DNA of 64,000 nucleotides from Ramazzottius varieornatus (lineage: Eukaryota > Tardigrada > Eutardigrada > Parachela > Ramazzottiidae). Under the pieces are notes generated by a model. It had not been told where the DNA came from and ran no database searches. It saw nothing but the letters and a program-made list of their open reading frames with translations. Where the stretch lies: positions 75,040 through 139,039 of the forward strand of contig BDGG01000004.1 of NCBI GenBank assembly GCA_001949185.1, read 5' to 3'. Positions 1 to 11,808 of this stretch are shown here, piece by piece. Position numbers and translations under genes: made by a program. Within the stretch, counting starts at the first letter, position 1. Each line of letters begins with the position of its first letter.

Positions 1-2
1 TA

Positions 3-206
3 CGCAGCAGACTGAGTCTACCCAGACGTCGAAAGCGCCCGCATGTCAAGAAGGATGAGGTTTCTAAGGAGCGGGAGAAAAAAAGCAACGAGGAAGAAAC
101 GGATTTGCCAGTGCGTCGAAAGTGGTCTACTGTGAAGGCCGAAATGGTCAAGGTGAAGGACGCGGAGGACATTCATGAGGAAATGAAAAAAGAGTCTGAG
201 AAGTAG
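3..206 (+). CDS. C-terminal fragment of a charged protein, cut by window start
   Basis: An open frame of 67 codons runs from the window edge to a TAG at 204-206. It is very rich in Lys, Arg and Glu (for example RRRKRPHVKKDEVSKEREKK near its start), as in a nuclear or cytoskeletal protein tail. No domain is visible and I do not recognise the family. The frame has no start here, so the rest of the gene would lie before base 1. The opposite-strand open frame over the same bases is leucine-rich and is read as the shadow of this one. A possible AATAAA lies at about 712, well downstream. Confidence 0.4.
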   Translation, partial: RSRLSLPRRRKRPHVKKDEVSKEREKKSNEEETDLPVRRKWSTVKAEMVKVKDAEDIHEEMKKESEK

Positions 207-513
207 GTGGGGGAGACAATGCGGGAGGAAAGCCTTTCTCGGATTGATCTGTGCATTAAGCCGGCTAGTTAAATGCTTCAAAAGTTCGGAGTTTATGGAT
301 CTTGTGTCTGCGTAGAACTATCATCCAGCTGTTCAATGTCCAGTACCGGTAAAAGAATTAAACGTCTTTTCATATTACCGAGTACTGTATGCTGATCATT
401 CATGCCAAATCTTCCCTGTACCGGCCAAATCTCATGTCATTCCTATAAATATATCCACAAAGAAATTTTTGTCTTATGAAATCAGAACAGCGACTGTATT
501 GTTCCCCTGTGTA

Positions 514-680
514 CAGTGTACGACAAAATAAACCGTTAAAAATGGATGTGGGATGGAGCCAGATGGATAAAGCCAATGAAATGTGCGCATGCAGCAAAAC
601 CTGATGCTCATTGGCTGAGCCCCAAGTGAGCTCAGCTGGACTGTTACGCCCATTTTAACGGCTAATTTTGTCGTACACTG
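514..680. mobile_element. Tc1/mariner-like miniature element with TA flanks
   Basis: The two ends are inverted repeats starting CAGTGTACGACAAAAT and continuing, with a few mismatches, through a CCGTTAAAA block (left end 514-550, right end about 645-680). Each end is flanked by TA (512-513 and 681-682), the target duplication expected of Tc1/mariner transposases, whose ends often begin CAGT. At 167 bp it has no coding capacity, so it would be a non-autonomous element. The structure is seen directly; the superfamily is inferred from the TA and the terminal bases. Confidence 0.75.
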
Positions 681-1975
681 TACGAGATACTGTGCGACTG
701 AGTGTCGCTAAATAAAGACCATGAAGTCAAAACTTTTTATCGAACGGAGCTTCCAATACCTATGGTGATGCCATTGGATGGAATACTATCAGATAGACGC
801 CAGTGGAAGACATCCAAATTGATGTAAACCCAAACATTAAGGCGAAAGCTGTCAAGAACAAGCTCACGTGCCGTTTGCCGCGACAGTAGAGCCAAACTTC
901 GTCGCTCACTATACGATTGCAGTGTGATCCACTGTTAACATGATGGCTGACGTCACACGCCGAACGGTTTAGTGCCGGAGCGTCACACCCGAATCCACAC
1001 CGTGTTTTCCGTTTGCGCTTCGCTTACGCGTATCCGCTCTCGCTACATCGGCCTCCAAAAGTATTAAGGGTGAGGTTTTTACGGCCTATGTAAATTTCGT
1101 CGACTGAGCGAAGAAGTTTGGTAGAGCCCCTTGTCACTAGAGCACAGAACAAAAGCTCATATATATTGTGAAGGTCGCGAAGCAACCCCATTGAGCCCGT
1201 GCGCCAACTGACATCTCAGTATCGTCACCGCAGCGCAAGTTTTCAGTGCCGACCCAGCCGGACCGCGGGTTGGCCAGAAAGAAAGCTGATTTTTACGATG
1301 AACAGGTTATGCTTGAATTGAAAGCTTATTTTTATACTAATTCCTGACCTTTTTGGTCAGAAATCATCCAAAATCAGATAACATGCTGATTGCACACTGA
1401 TTACAAGCTCAGTTAAATCGGATTTCGTGCTTAACACTCTGCGTACGACCGTCCTCTTTGTGTATACAATCACTCAGTTTTATTCACCTCCCAGTTTTTG
1501 CTTTTGGTCTTTCGAGTCTGGGTCTTTTTGTTTGCATGTACCTCGGTCTTCTCACCAAAGCAATAGTAATGACCATCGGTCAGCCAAACCCCAGCACGCT
1601 GGAAATTTTTTTCTACGGTTTCGGGTGGTTTTGGTGAAATTTGGTGTTTCGTATCTTCGCGCGAGACACGTGCACGGTATTCGCTTAGAAAAAAACTGGA
1701 GCACTGGGGACAGTCGTATCTATCGAAGCCGAGCCTGGGATAAATTTTGTAGTCGTCAGTGCGGTAAGAAGAAATCAAGACGACCAGTTCTCCCTTTTGA
1801 GATTTGGCGTTGATGGCCTGCCAATTATCCGAATTTTGAAATTTCGAAAATTGCCTATTGGTTGGACCAGCCTCCGCAACACGGAATCAGCCAATAAAAT
1901 TCCTGTATACAGAAAGGGGACGGTAGTATTCTGCAAAAATGAAAACGATCGTGCTGAAAGTGTTGTAGTTGCGAG

Positions 1976-2003
1976 TGTGTGTGTGTGTGTGTGTAATTGT
2001 GTG
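1976..2003. repeat. GT microsatellite
   Basis: A nearly uninterrupted run of GT dinucleotides followed by a second short GT run near 1997-2003. It sits about 100 bp beyond the stop codon of the first GPCR gene. Confidence 0.85.
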
Positions 2004-2102
2004 TGATGTAATTCAGAGCAGGGACCTTAGTACATGTAGTTGAGAGTATCCGAGTTAATATTATACAGAGTTAGCACTGTTTAGATTTTCTGCAACTAAT
2101 TT

Positions 2103-3254
2103 CTATTTTCCTGTTTTGCCGCAAGCGTTCTTCAGTGCAGCATGCATGCTCTTGACGGTGAATAAGATTAGCAGCGGATCGAAGATGGGGCTGAATGAGT
2201 ACAAAATCCACACGATGGGGAACCATTTGTTGACGTCGATGTGGAACGTGGTCAAAGTGTAGAAGACCTGTGCGGGTGACAGCGACACCAACACGCCAAA
2301 AATCAGCAACGACAAGGTCAGGAAGTTCCCACTGTTGTGCGGGTTCACTTTACGGCGACCTCGACAGCAGATTGTCTTCTTCTTCTTTTCCTCTTCAGAA
2401 TGCCGATCAACTACCGGAGCTTTGACAACCGCGGCGGCAGATGGTTTTCCTTCCGTAGGGCTCTCCTCATGACTAGTGTGCTGCGTACGAGGATGGCCTT
2501 TGGAGCTACGAGCGAACGACGTGTTACCGGGGGCGACCGCAACCCCAACCCGCTTTGGGTTCCGAGCGCGCTCACGAACCCATGTCTTGTACAGGACGAA
2601 CGGGTAAACACAGAACACGATAGCGATAGGGACATCGAAGACCACCAGGTTTGCAATGTACGCAAAGGACTCCGGACCTTTGACCATGGCTTGGCAGTGG
2701 TGGAGCTCAGGCTGGTTGTGAAAGTAGAGCGCATCCACGACGATACCGGGCACGATCATGGCCAAGACGTACAGCCACATGCAAGCACAGATGGTCACTG
2801 GGCGGGCGATGGTGTGAGAACGATGGAAGCGACGGTAGGCTACGGGCCAGGACACAGCCCACAAACGGTTGATGGCGATGAGAAGATGCGAGTTGTTGAC
2901 CGTCCCTCCGCCCAGGTAGTTCATGGCTCGAACCATGGCGCAGTACGGGATAGGCGCGTGTTCGGCCGGGAAAAGTAGGTTGCTCTGGTTGAAAGCGTAG
3001 AGGACGGAGGTGAAGAGGAGGTTGGCCGTGCAGAGGTTTGCCAGATAGTAGTTGAAGGATGTCCGGACGGAATGGTCTTTGATGAAGAGGAACAGGACGA
3101 TCGAGTTGCACGTCACAGCAACGAAGTTCATGATGAGGCTGAAACTGTCCTGGAAACCCCATTGGGGAATGACGAATGGAATGGTGGAGTTTGTCCAAGT
3201 CACAAAAGACGCGTTCGGTGTGAACTTCGAATGAGATAGGCTAGTGTTAGCCAT
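2103..3254 (-). CDS. Rhodopsin-like GPCR, copy 1 (intact, single exon)
   Basis: This is a 383-residue seven-transmembrane protein in one exon. The N-terminus carries several N-glycosylation sequons (NTS, NAS, NST). TM1 begins near residue 37 and TM7 ends near residue 370. The TM3 end reads INRLWAVSWPVAYRR, so the DRY position is NRL. The extracellular Cys pair (TM3 start PYC, loop 2 HHC) is present. The third inner loop is long, basic and low in complexity (about residues 230-300). TM7 has FDPLLIL where NPxxY is usual. By family knowledge it should be a plasma-membrane signalling receptor; the ligand is unknown. It belongs to the same family as the copies at 8.9, 12.9, 38.2, 43.5 and 46.7 kb. 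The stop is TAG. Confidence 0.9.
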   Translation of the reverse strand: MANTSLSHSKFTPNASFVTWTNSTIPFVIPQWGFQDSFSLIMNFVAVTCNSIVLFLFIKDHSVRTSFNYYLANLCTANLLFTSVLYAFNQSNLLFPAEHAPIPYCAMVRAMNYLGGGTVNNSHLLIAINRLWAVSWPVAYRRFHRSHTIARPVTICACMWLYVLAMIVPGIVVDALYFHNQPELHHCQAMVKGPESFAYIANLVVFDVPIAIVFCVYPFVLYKTWVRERARNPKRVGVAVAPGNTSFARSSKGHPRTQHTSHEESPTEGKPSAAAVVKAPVVDRHSEEEKKKKTICCRGRRKVNPHNSGNFLTLSLLIFGVLVSLSPAQVFYTLTTFHIDVNKWFPIVWILYSFSPIFDPLLILFTVKSMHAALKNACGKTGK

Positions 3255-6200
3255 TGTGAATACGTTCCGTTTCGGTATATTTCCCAGGGAGCTTCAAAGA
3301 ACCCCTGCCGTGAAAGAAAAAAGATAGAGATTCGGGGGACCCGTCCGTGAAGAAAGAAAAAAATGGGTGATCTCGGGCAGGTCCTTGGGAATTATGTTAG
3401 CACTGTAGGCTGACTAGGTGGATGAACCTCTTGACGAAATCGGCAAGAGCATGGTAAGCTTTCATACGGAGAAAATCTGTCTATTTCACTCAGGATTCAA
3501 GTTGGTGCCGCGCCCACGTTAATATCGAAGGACCACTGTGGGTGACAGGGAAGATTACCACTCTAAAAAATAGATGTAGAATTGCCAGAATTACCAGGTC
3601 ATGCCTTTCATATAGCGCCTAGCCTAGGCCGGTAAGATGTTTTCGTATTGGATGATTTACTACATGTGGGCCAGTCGATGGCATTAACTTCCACTTGATT
3701 GATGGGCAGATAATTAAACAGGAGATGAGAGTCAGGTGACATTTAGGATATCCGGATTATTGTAAGCGATGGTGGCGCCTTGGGAATACTGGCGGACGTA
3801 CCACGAAGCGTATACGTAAACCACCAGCGGTGCTCTTGTCCGGGGTTTGTGTTCTGAAAAATTACCAGTGAGCAACAGAAGCACGTAACCTTACCGCGGT
3901 TTCCACGGATCAAATTTTTACAGCCAGATGATTGATTGTTCCAATGATGAAATGGACAATCAATCCGCCGATGCGGAAGGGCATGCAATGACATAACAAT
4001 CGAGGGTCGTAAGCACGAACTGGTATTTATACCATCCCTGTTGCTGAGTATCATGAGAAATAGAAACGCGGTTTGTAACCAAGTCGTAAATTGGGTGATT
4101 TGAGAAACTCGAAGCTGCATGGATGACAGGATATTCTGGATGACGCATCAAGCAGCACATGTGTGACGGTCAAATTCTTTCACGAAGGAACAGTTGCGTT
4201 AGTTGCGTGAGAAGAACGTGAATGATGTTCGAGCAACGTACTTTATAATTATGGTGTTAGTCAGTGGTGGTTACATCTTGGCATTGACTGCTTCTCTCAG
4301 ACAAAAAATCCTTACTCGTACAGTCCGGTCGTTCTATATGTACTCCTCATTTTCTGATTTCAATTTACGGCCTTCTATTCATTCACCATGCTGCATGCCA
4401 AAGGTAGCAGCCGAATTACATAACACTTAAATTACACCATGGTGTATTTGATTTGATCAGATAATCAAGTATCAGCTGATCAGCTGCTTTGGGGCATGGC
4501 GAGCAGTCTTATTGAATTTGGTAACTTCTTTCTTTTGAACTTGAAACATATGGAGTACATTTCGAACGACCAGACTGTACTTGATTGAATTACTGCCGCA
4601 TCAAATGAGGATGAACGGAGGGCTGAATCAGAAAAAGCCAGTCCAGCTCGACTCAGGTGGCAGCGTCAAGCCACTAATGCAGATTGGTTAAAAATCTGTT
4701 CTATTCTCATCACAAGGAGAAGGTAGTAATTACGGAGGAAATCACGTGACAGACTACGTGCGGTACATTCATATCAGCTCAAGTATTTGGTCTCTGTAAC
4801 TTGAACCTGCTTGAAATTTAAATATGCAGCAGGAGACTAAGGAAAATTCATTCACCGGCAAGCTGGATTCAGAAAAATAGGTGGGCCGCTGACGTAACCG
4901 TGAGTGTCCAAGTGTTCACGATAAGTTCTTCAGATTTCACACGAAATTGGTCACGTTTCTGGTGGTATGCCTGATGGTAGTGGGAAGAAAGTCCTCGTGA
5001 CTTCGCATTGCTATTCGGACAAATGTTTTGTTCTTGCGATGCAAATAAACTACCTCTGACTCCTGAATACCAATGATGGAAGTGGGCTTTTGATGCATGC
5101 TTCGGTATTCAAACAAAAACATCCTATTCTTCTGGATCGGCGCGTGATGAGCCGCTCCGGGTTTTGATGAGTTCTGGTGTCAAGTTGAGCTCTCGTTGTT
5201 TCGTTTGCTTAGCTCACATATACCTGTCGGACTCTCACGGGATTTGGATGTAGTCGGAAACAAAAAAACCTGACAGCTAGAAAACACCGCGGTGAAACAC
5301 ACTGCCGGATGGCGAGCCGAGAAGAACTTTCAGATTATTGACCACCGAAAATCCCGCTTGCAGGAAACATCATTACTAATTCGACCAGAGCTTTCAAACA
5401 GCTAAATCAAGTATTTATGTATCGATGACGTCAATGCAAAAGCCTTAATATGATATTAATATATCAGGATACTGGATTCCGGTGTCTGGATGATAGAACA
5501 TCCCTGCCGCTATGTTTCGGCGAGATTCGGCCTACTATAGAGAGCCACGGTGTCGTGTGCCGACAGCCATACATCCCTGGCGATCGCCTGCACTTATATG
5601 GGTGTTTGAAAGAGCAATTGTGGTTGCCTTGTTTGAAGCAAATTTACACCCACATTTTCAATGGCTAAATGAGAGTACTTGCAAAGTAAAAGCTCATAGG
5701 GGCTTATGCCCTGGATTATTTGGAAAACGTTTTGTTTTTTGCAAAAACCCATCAAACCCCATTGCGAACAATTTTTCGTTTCGTTGATTCACTATTTCTA
5801 ACATCGAGCAATAACGCACGGGTCCCAGAACCTGGTGTGAATGCGCTGTTGTCAAATTTCTAGGAACTTACAAAAATTTGAGCATAAACATCTAAAAACT
5901 TGCAAAGGCTTCCAAAAAGCTTCGATGCTTTAACTTAGAAATTTTAAGATATCCAGAAGTGAAACTGTGTACGTACGTTGAAGCGAAACCCATTTCCTGA
6001 CGGCGACGGCACAGCCTCGAGCTCAACCACACCCGCTGCGTTTGTACTCAATACCTTCATTCTGACGACGAGAGTTTTGAAACTTCATGGTGGTTACTAT
6101 TTTGAGTGAGCGTGCAAAAACCAGACCTGGTTGTTGTATTTTCATAAGCCACTTCGAGAAAACAGGATACGATACTTTAGTAGACATGCATTTCGGCTGG

Positions 6201-6258
6201 ATTACAGCATGGCCTTCAATTCAATTCTCGTGTCACCACCACATGGAGTCTGGGCAAA

Positions 6259-6456
6259 GTTCCTCAGAAGTCTGGGGTCACGGCGAAGAGGCATAGTCGA
6301 TGAAACTTAGGCACGGGACAGGGTAGCCCAAGGGTAGGGGTCGGGGCTTGCCATGTGGAGGCCAAGAATTTCCAAGAAAAACCCGAAACCTTCCCTTGCC
6401 CTTCTCAAATTTCATCAGCTGTGCCTCTACGCTATGACCCCAGACTTTTGAGGAAC
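6259..6456. mobile_element. Miniature inverted-repeat element with about 50-bp arms
   Basis: The left arm 6259-6308 (beginning GTTCCTCAGAAGTCTGGGGT) is the reverse complement of the right arm 6407-6456 with about eight mismatches. The weaker match may extend some 20 bp further out on both sides. The centre is about 100 bp with no coding capacity. The class is unclear because no clean target duplication is visible. Confidence 0.7.
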
Positions 6457-7210
6457 CTCGCTCACAGGCCACATATTAATGTTAAACTGCGTAAAATATA
6501 ATCATCGTGCGACGCTCTGGTGAACAGAGCAAAATACGTTAAGGTCTAAATACATTTAGCCCTGCGACATCCCCGACGCGTATTCCGGGCATTCTGAACG
6601 ACGGCTGGCCAGCATAAAATGAGAGTCCTTCTGGAGACAAGTCTTTTGAAACGAATTACCTTTTTTCCCCCTGAAGTCTGGATTGGAGAACTTATTATAA
6701 CTTAGTTTCCGCGTGATTCCACTTTTACAAGTGAATTTCACACAAACGCATTTTTATTCAATCGAGTTTTCCGGCAAATTTGTCCTACACTTATAGGTTA
6801 ATATGCAATTCATAATTATTGTCATCTGTCGCAATATTAGCCCATGTGCAATGCTCTGAAATCAACCCATGAAGGCTTTTGTTATGTTTCGGCAAAATTC
6901 CCGACCGTCATGATCACACGGTTCCAGATCGGAGATTAGCCACTGGCTTTTTGCTGTTCTCGACAAGAACTGCATACCTGGCTGCTCGCGCTTCCTTCTT
7001 CTTCGATGGGAAACCTTCTGGATACCCGTGTTCTCCGGAGCAGCGTTGATCTTCGGTTGGGCGAAAATCTGAGTCGTGCTGACACCTATCGTTGCTTTTA
7101 CCAACGTGGATAAATACGGTCAGCACTGCTTCAGTTGCTCGTACAGACTCGGTGGCGGTTATTAAGGTGGCCACAGCGGGGTAAACGAGTCGCTGAAACA
7201 CTCCCTGACA

Positions 7211-7435
7211 TCAGCCTAGATTTTTGCCATCTTTCAACGTAGAGAAATCTCCAGGAAGGACGAGAGACGCCCATACAGCATAATGCAGTTCCTTGGAAGA
7301 ATGATCAGGGGCTCGTGTGGGATGCACAGTCGATACCTTGGCCTTGATCAAAGTCGCCGTGTCGAAGGTTAAACCCGGATCAGCTGCTGATGTCCCAGAA
7401 AGATCATTCGGACAATGAGATCCTTTGCAACGGAG
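7211..7435 (-). CDS. Short coding-like segment of unknown family, no start codon
   Basis: On the minus strand an acceptor-like TGTAACAG is followed by 74 open codons beginning LRCKGSHCPNDLSGTS and ending at a TGA. Composition looks protein-like, with two close cysteines and a stretch ELHYAVWASLVLPGD. I do not recognise it. A second open frame follows at 6914-7201 in another phase (QRLVYPAVATLITATES). Together they may be exons of an unknown gene or remains of one. There is no ATG, so the model is incomplete. Confidence 0.2.
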   Translation of the reverse strand, partial: LRCKGSHCPNDLSGTSAADPGLTFDTATLIKAKVSTVHPTRAPDHSSKELHYAVWASLVLPGDFSTLKDGKNLG

Positions 7436-8876
7436 CTGTTACAGGCGATCGGAAGAAATATGGCAGAACCAAGTCTGGGGTTGTTTTCGGTCTTCAAGCG
7501 TGAAAATTCTTATTCTGTCTCTGCACCGTAAAAGATACCGAGGGACTTGACGAGATGCTCTACTTTTTAGGTGGTGGAGAAGCAAGAGTGAGTCCATGTG
7601 TTGCATGGTTTCTGTTGCGCTATCCTACTCACTTTTTGATAACAGAATATCGTCCTTTCGATTAAAATTCAACAGTTAACCCTCAAGTGCAATCTTTCCA
7701 ATTCTGTTGCTGCTTTTACCGGGCAAATGAAATCGGCTCGCACTCTTACCGTGTACCCACGCTCGCTTCAGGTAATTGAAAACACTGGAAATCTCCAAAA
7801 ACAGAACTCGTGCGTTTTGGAACTAGCTAGTGGTTCTGACCACTGGAAAGGCCGAGCAAAGGTGGCAAACATCACAAACCACTCGTCGGTCGGTCTCAAC
7901 GTGCCCATCGTGACTGCCGTGGCTAGTTTGGTAGGAATATCGAACAAAAGATTTCGCTGCCCATATCAAATGAGCATTCTTTTACCTTCTCCTCGTACTA
8001 AACGTAATTGACGTGGATGAAAAATCAAAGACAGGGGTGCTAAATGCAGTTTACTGTAAAGGTCAGCCTAATACATACTTTCGATCAGTCCTTCTGGCCC
8101 GAGCAGAGGCCCGAGTACGAACCGCCTTCTTTGCATCCTTTGTCAAGGCAGCATTGGTTGCAACTTCCTTAATTCCACAGTGTCACCAGGTCATCCATCA
8201 TAGCCCACTATCACTCGTTCGACTGCTACGGAATCATTAAACTTTGATCGCATGAACTAACATCGCGAGAACGGCACACCTTTTCACTACAACTGTTGTA
8301 GAGCGTTGGCTTACTGACGGAACAACTTACCGAGGAAGTCACAGACCAAAACCCTGCATCGAAAGTGAAGAGTTATCCTCATGTTGAAATCTGGAAAACG
8401 GTGCTTTTCTAAAAAGACAGAAGTGACCCCAAAGTTAGCAGTAAACCTACTTCGTAACCTGGCAAACGAATTCAACTTGTCACGAAGCGTCGGCTTATGT
8501 ACGAGCTACAGCCTGGCTGAAAACAGCGGTTTTGATGTATGACCATGACGGTCCGGACCTGTAGTTGGTCAGATTTATAATTTTTCTTCGGTTGTTCTTT
8601 ATTATGGACCATCTACTGATTAACGCGCGCAGTACTGTCGCGCCACCTGGTTTGCCGTAAATTTAATTACACCATGTGGTACATGCAGTATAGTGAACAC
8701 AATTTAAAAAGAAATTTGGGGACGATGAGGAAGGCGTTGTCCACATTGTACTTGCGGGAACTGTCGTTGCCTATTCCAACCAAAGCTACCTAGGTATGAT
8801 ATCAGTGACGTCAGCGTCGCAGACTGATAAGATTTTAGGACATTGAATTCGAGTGCCTCGGGGTTGTGTGCAGACG

Positions 8877-10009
8877 TCATTTGCATGGAGAGCAATAGGT
8901 CTCCAGAAAAGCATGACGCAGTCTGGGCAACGTGAGGATAAACCATATGGGGTCGAACACGGGAGTAAGTTCATACAAAACAGTAACAATCTGATAAAAC
9001 TGGCTGCCCAAATCCAAATTGAATACCCATAGCGTGTTGTATAAGTTATCAGGAACGTAACATACTAGCACAGTAGCCGTCATCAGGGTCATCGCAAGAA
9101 TACCACTTGATTTGATTCGGGTGGGAGCGTTGACTGGGTTAGCTGCGCTGACACTACCAGCTGCCGGGCCGCCCGAAAGACCAGTGGGCAGGATACCAGT
9201 AGAGGGTGTCACCAGTGGTTTACGACGACGCGAGGCTTTGTAGTAAACGACCGGAAGCACACCAACAATGATAACCAGAGGGAAGTCGAATATCAGTAGC
9301 TGTATTGCTGCTTGCCACTCGAAAGGGGCATCTGTGCCGGAGTGACATTGCGCGATATCTGTAAACACCGGCAAGCGATAAATGTAAACGTCCAGCAGGA
9401 TGCCCGGCAAAATGCAGAGATGCATATAAAACCATTGAGCTATGCAGATTCCAGCAGCGGCCAGTTTAGTCTGCTTCAGTCTGTATGAATTGGGAAAGGT
9501 CACAGCCCAGAAGCGGTTCAGCGCAATCAGTGCGTGGGCGTTAACCATACTTCCGGACAGTAGCCATTCCGAGTACTGGTACATGGTACACCAAGAGTCT
9601 CCCAGCCACCAGTTCACTCCCTGTAAAATTTTGAATATGAGTCGGCAGGCTTCACGAGAGACTCGGGAAGAGTACGTACGGGGAGTTCGATAGGAGCGTA
9701 AAGGTAGTCAATGAGGTGTAGCGTGGTGAAGAATGCGGACGATAGGATGTTGGCAACGCACAGGTTGAGGACGTAGATGGTAAAAGCGGTCACCAATGAT
9801 CTATTCCACGCAAACAGGAAAACCAGACTTGCGTTGGTCAGCAGAGCGCTGATCTGGACAATGAGAGTGGAGTATGATGTAGTAGTCCAGTGGGGTCCTC
9901 CGCCCAGCGCAGTCTGGTTGCCGCTAGATGCGTTGCTTACCGTGGAAGAAGTGGAGTTGTCAAACGGACTATCGGATTCATTGGTCAGCATCGTTGCTTC
10001 GGTGAACAT
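8877..10009 (-). CDS. Rhodopsin-like GPCR, copy 2 (intact, two exons)
   Basis: Exons are 9680-10009 and 8877-9620 on the minus strand, joined across a 59-bp intron with GTACGT donor and TTTTACAG acceptor in phase 0. The product is 357 residues. The N-terminus has sequons (NES, NSTSS, NAS). The TM3 end reads ALNRFWAVTFPNSYR, so DRY is replaced by NRF. The loop-2 Cys is present (AQCHSG). TM6 is followed by a TM7 ending VFDPIWFILTLPRLR, again with DP where NP is usual. It is shorter in loop 3 than copy 1. It is the only copy with a clear intron. Function beyond receptor signalling cannot be told. Confidence 0.88.
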
Positions 10010-10857
10010 AACAAGACGAAATAGGCTTGGATGGTGGCCACGTTTTGTGAGGAAGTAAGGTGAGATGGAATTCGTTCGATTTCCCTTCTTTCTTCACACG
10101 TCCATGTTCGATATACCATCCCTGTTCTTAAGCTTTCCGGCTGTAGCCGGCGAACATGTCCAACTTTACATTTGCTGCTTCAGGGCCCAATTACAGGTGA
10201 TCATCCTCATAAGTGCAGTTACCGTCTGTTACCGGCAGATAGGCAGGAGGGCTCGTGATAATTTGCCTGGGTGCGGCTGTCTGAACCAAGATGGTGGTCC
10301 AGACTGGAATAGAGGGCTGTACACGCACAAGAACAAATTATGGGCCAGTAAAAATTATGGACCCGGCCTTCTCGCTACGGCGGTACGAAAGCATGTGTGT
10401 CCGCGGCTGATCTACACTGATGCAGTTTTCGACACTGTTCTACGGTTAAATTTCTATTTTGCCGGTTCATAGAATCGTCTGGACGAAACGTGCCAGCCTG
10501 TGGCCTGTAGGGTGTCTGCCGATTTCAGCGTCGTGGGCTACGGCTTGAGATGGGCTCAAGTAGTTCGACCTGGTTCGTACCGATCTAGCGATGGCATGCA
10601 ATTTTTCATGGGTCGGGTAATTGCTATTTTTTTATTCACGGGTTTTGATTTCCGGTCAGGTGATCTCTGGATCTCGACCCCTAAGGGGAATCTGGGACCA
10701 GCCCAGCAAGGCTTTTGTTACGTGGACTTATCCGATTTTGGTTCGTGCCGCGTGTTTACCCAAAAAGATTCTTTCTCGCGACTTTTTTAAACATCAAATT
10801 GATAGCTCAAAAATGGAGTAAAAACGCAGAAATGAACCTCGACAGCTGTTTTTGTAA
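10010..10857. other. Intergenic stretch, nothing recognised
   Basis: Open frames at 10065-10472 and 10500-10790 (plus) resemble no family I know and have no splice support. This stretch separates divergent-to-tandem minus-strand genes, so it should contain the promoter of GPCR copy 2. Confidence 0.4.
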
Positions 10858-11808
10858 CTAAGATGCTACAGGCGCAGAAAGTAACGGAAAGCTCATCCGG
10901 ATTGTCCGCTCCAAGCCTTCTTGTTGACCGAGCTCGTTAGCCGTTCCCGAAAGTCGCGGTCTTCTGTACTGATCCGGCAGAGTGTCCTTCTCCACCACCT
11001 GCATGCTCCCTTCAAAATCCAACAGCATGACTGTCTGTGCTCTGGTTCCGTATTCTTTCTCGTGCGCCACCACATTAATGCTACTCACTCTCTCTAGAAA
11101 CATTTGTGGGAAGTTCTCCGGAAACGACTCGATCAATGCAGGGTCCGGAAAGAACTGCGTCTCTGTGCTGAGCAATTCAAACAGTGAAGACTGTAATTTC
11201 TCCCTGCTGTTGTCTGATAATCGCGGCATGCCTTCGTAATTCGATAAAATGGTTTCGAACAACTTCAGTCCGGAAGAAGCTTTGAGGAAAGGCTTATCCG
11301 GGTGAGAGTTTGAAAACACGAAGGCTTTAGCTTCGTTGTCCGACTTGAAAACTTTATGCTGGCTGTCCACATTGATCAGATAATGGCCTTCATATGCACC
11401 ACTAGTTCCGTTCGGCTCTAGCATCAGAAGCAGGAATGGGTCGTATTCTTGACCGCGGAGGGAGAGATCTCTAGCGAAGTCAGCTACGGAATGTGGAGAT
11501 CGAAGGAAGTCAGGGACCAAGCCACCGCGACCGCGGCGTTCGGGCGCGGTGTCTGGAAGGAGTGGCTGCCGGTTGCGCACATTGAGAAGGAAAGCAATTT
11601 TACCGTTAAGGGAATTCACAGCAGCCCATGTGCCATTCTCTTTTCCGGGAGTCAAGTCGCGACCTCCGATGATGTGGTGGTTCGGAGAGGGCCATCGCTG
11701 AAGCGGTGCCGAAGGGCGTGTGAAGTATTCATCGCGGTTGGATGCCAAGCAGATACGAAAGGGAAACTTGGACGGAATGTTGTTGATCAGCACAAAACAG
11801 ATACACAT
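10858..11808 (-). CDS. TANGO2: TANGO2 homologue (NRDE family)
   Basis: A 316-residue intronless protein. It starts at the in-frame ATG giving MCICFVLINN, which matches the family start (MCI-), rather than at the earlier ATG at 11856. The family signature ASNRDEYFTRP lies at about residues 23-33, followed by GGRDLTPGKENGTW, the second conserved block. The length fits the usual 270-320. TANGO2 proteins are linked to Golgi organisation and to mitochondrial lipid, acyl-CoA and haem handling; the biochemical reaction is not settled. The absence of introns is unlike most neighbours, though GPCR copies nearby are also single-exon. The stop is TAG. Confidence 0.93.
   Translation of the reverse strand: MCICFVLINNIPSKFPFRICLASNRDEYFTRPSAPLQRWPSPNHHIIGGRDLTPGKENGTWAAVNSLNGKIAFLLNVRNRQPLLPDTAPERRGRGGLVPDFLRSPHSVADFARDLSLRGQEYDPFLLLMLEPNGTSGAYEGHYLINVDSQHKVFKSDNEAKAFVFSNSHPDKPFLKASSGLKLFETILSNYEGMPRLSDNSREKLQSSLFELLSTETQFFPDPALIESFPENFPQMFLERVSSINVVAHEKEYGTRAQTVMLLDFEGSMQVVEKDTLPDQYRRPRLSGTANELGQQEGLERTIRMSFPLLSAPVAS

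Larger units (their letters stand above)
207..2100. other. Intergenic stretch with one Tc1-like element and a GT microsatellite
   Basis: I see no convincing gene. The stretch holds the inverted-repeat element at 514-680 and a (GT)n tract near 1976-2003. Open frames at 1427-1813 and 1470-1778 overlap on opposite strands and show no recognisable protein. Confidence 0.5.
3255..8876. other. Long intergenic stretch, mostly without recognised genes
   Basis: It contains the inverted-repeat element at 6259-6456 and a short coding-like segment at 7211-7435. Other open frames (for example 3743-4120 minus, 5512-5787 plus, 7727-8011 plus, 8013-8240 plus) are short, unlike any family I know, and lack supporting splice structure. 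Confidence 0.45.

Noticed and set aside
2337-2978. A 213-codon plus-strand open frame
   Set aside because: It lies wholly opposite GPCR copy 1, which has clear seven-helix family features; this is its antisense shadow.
7727-8240. Two consecutive plus-strand open frames
   Set aside because: They have no recognisable domain, and minus-strand readings look equally protein-like, so no gene could be supported.
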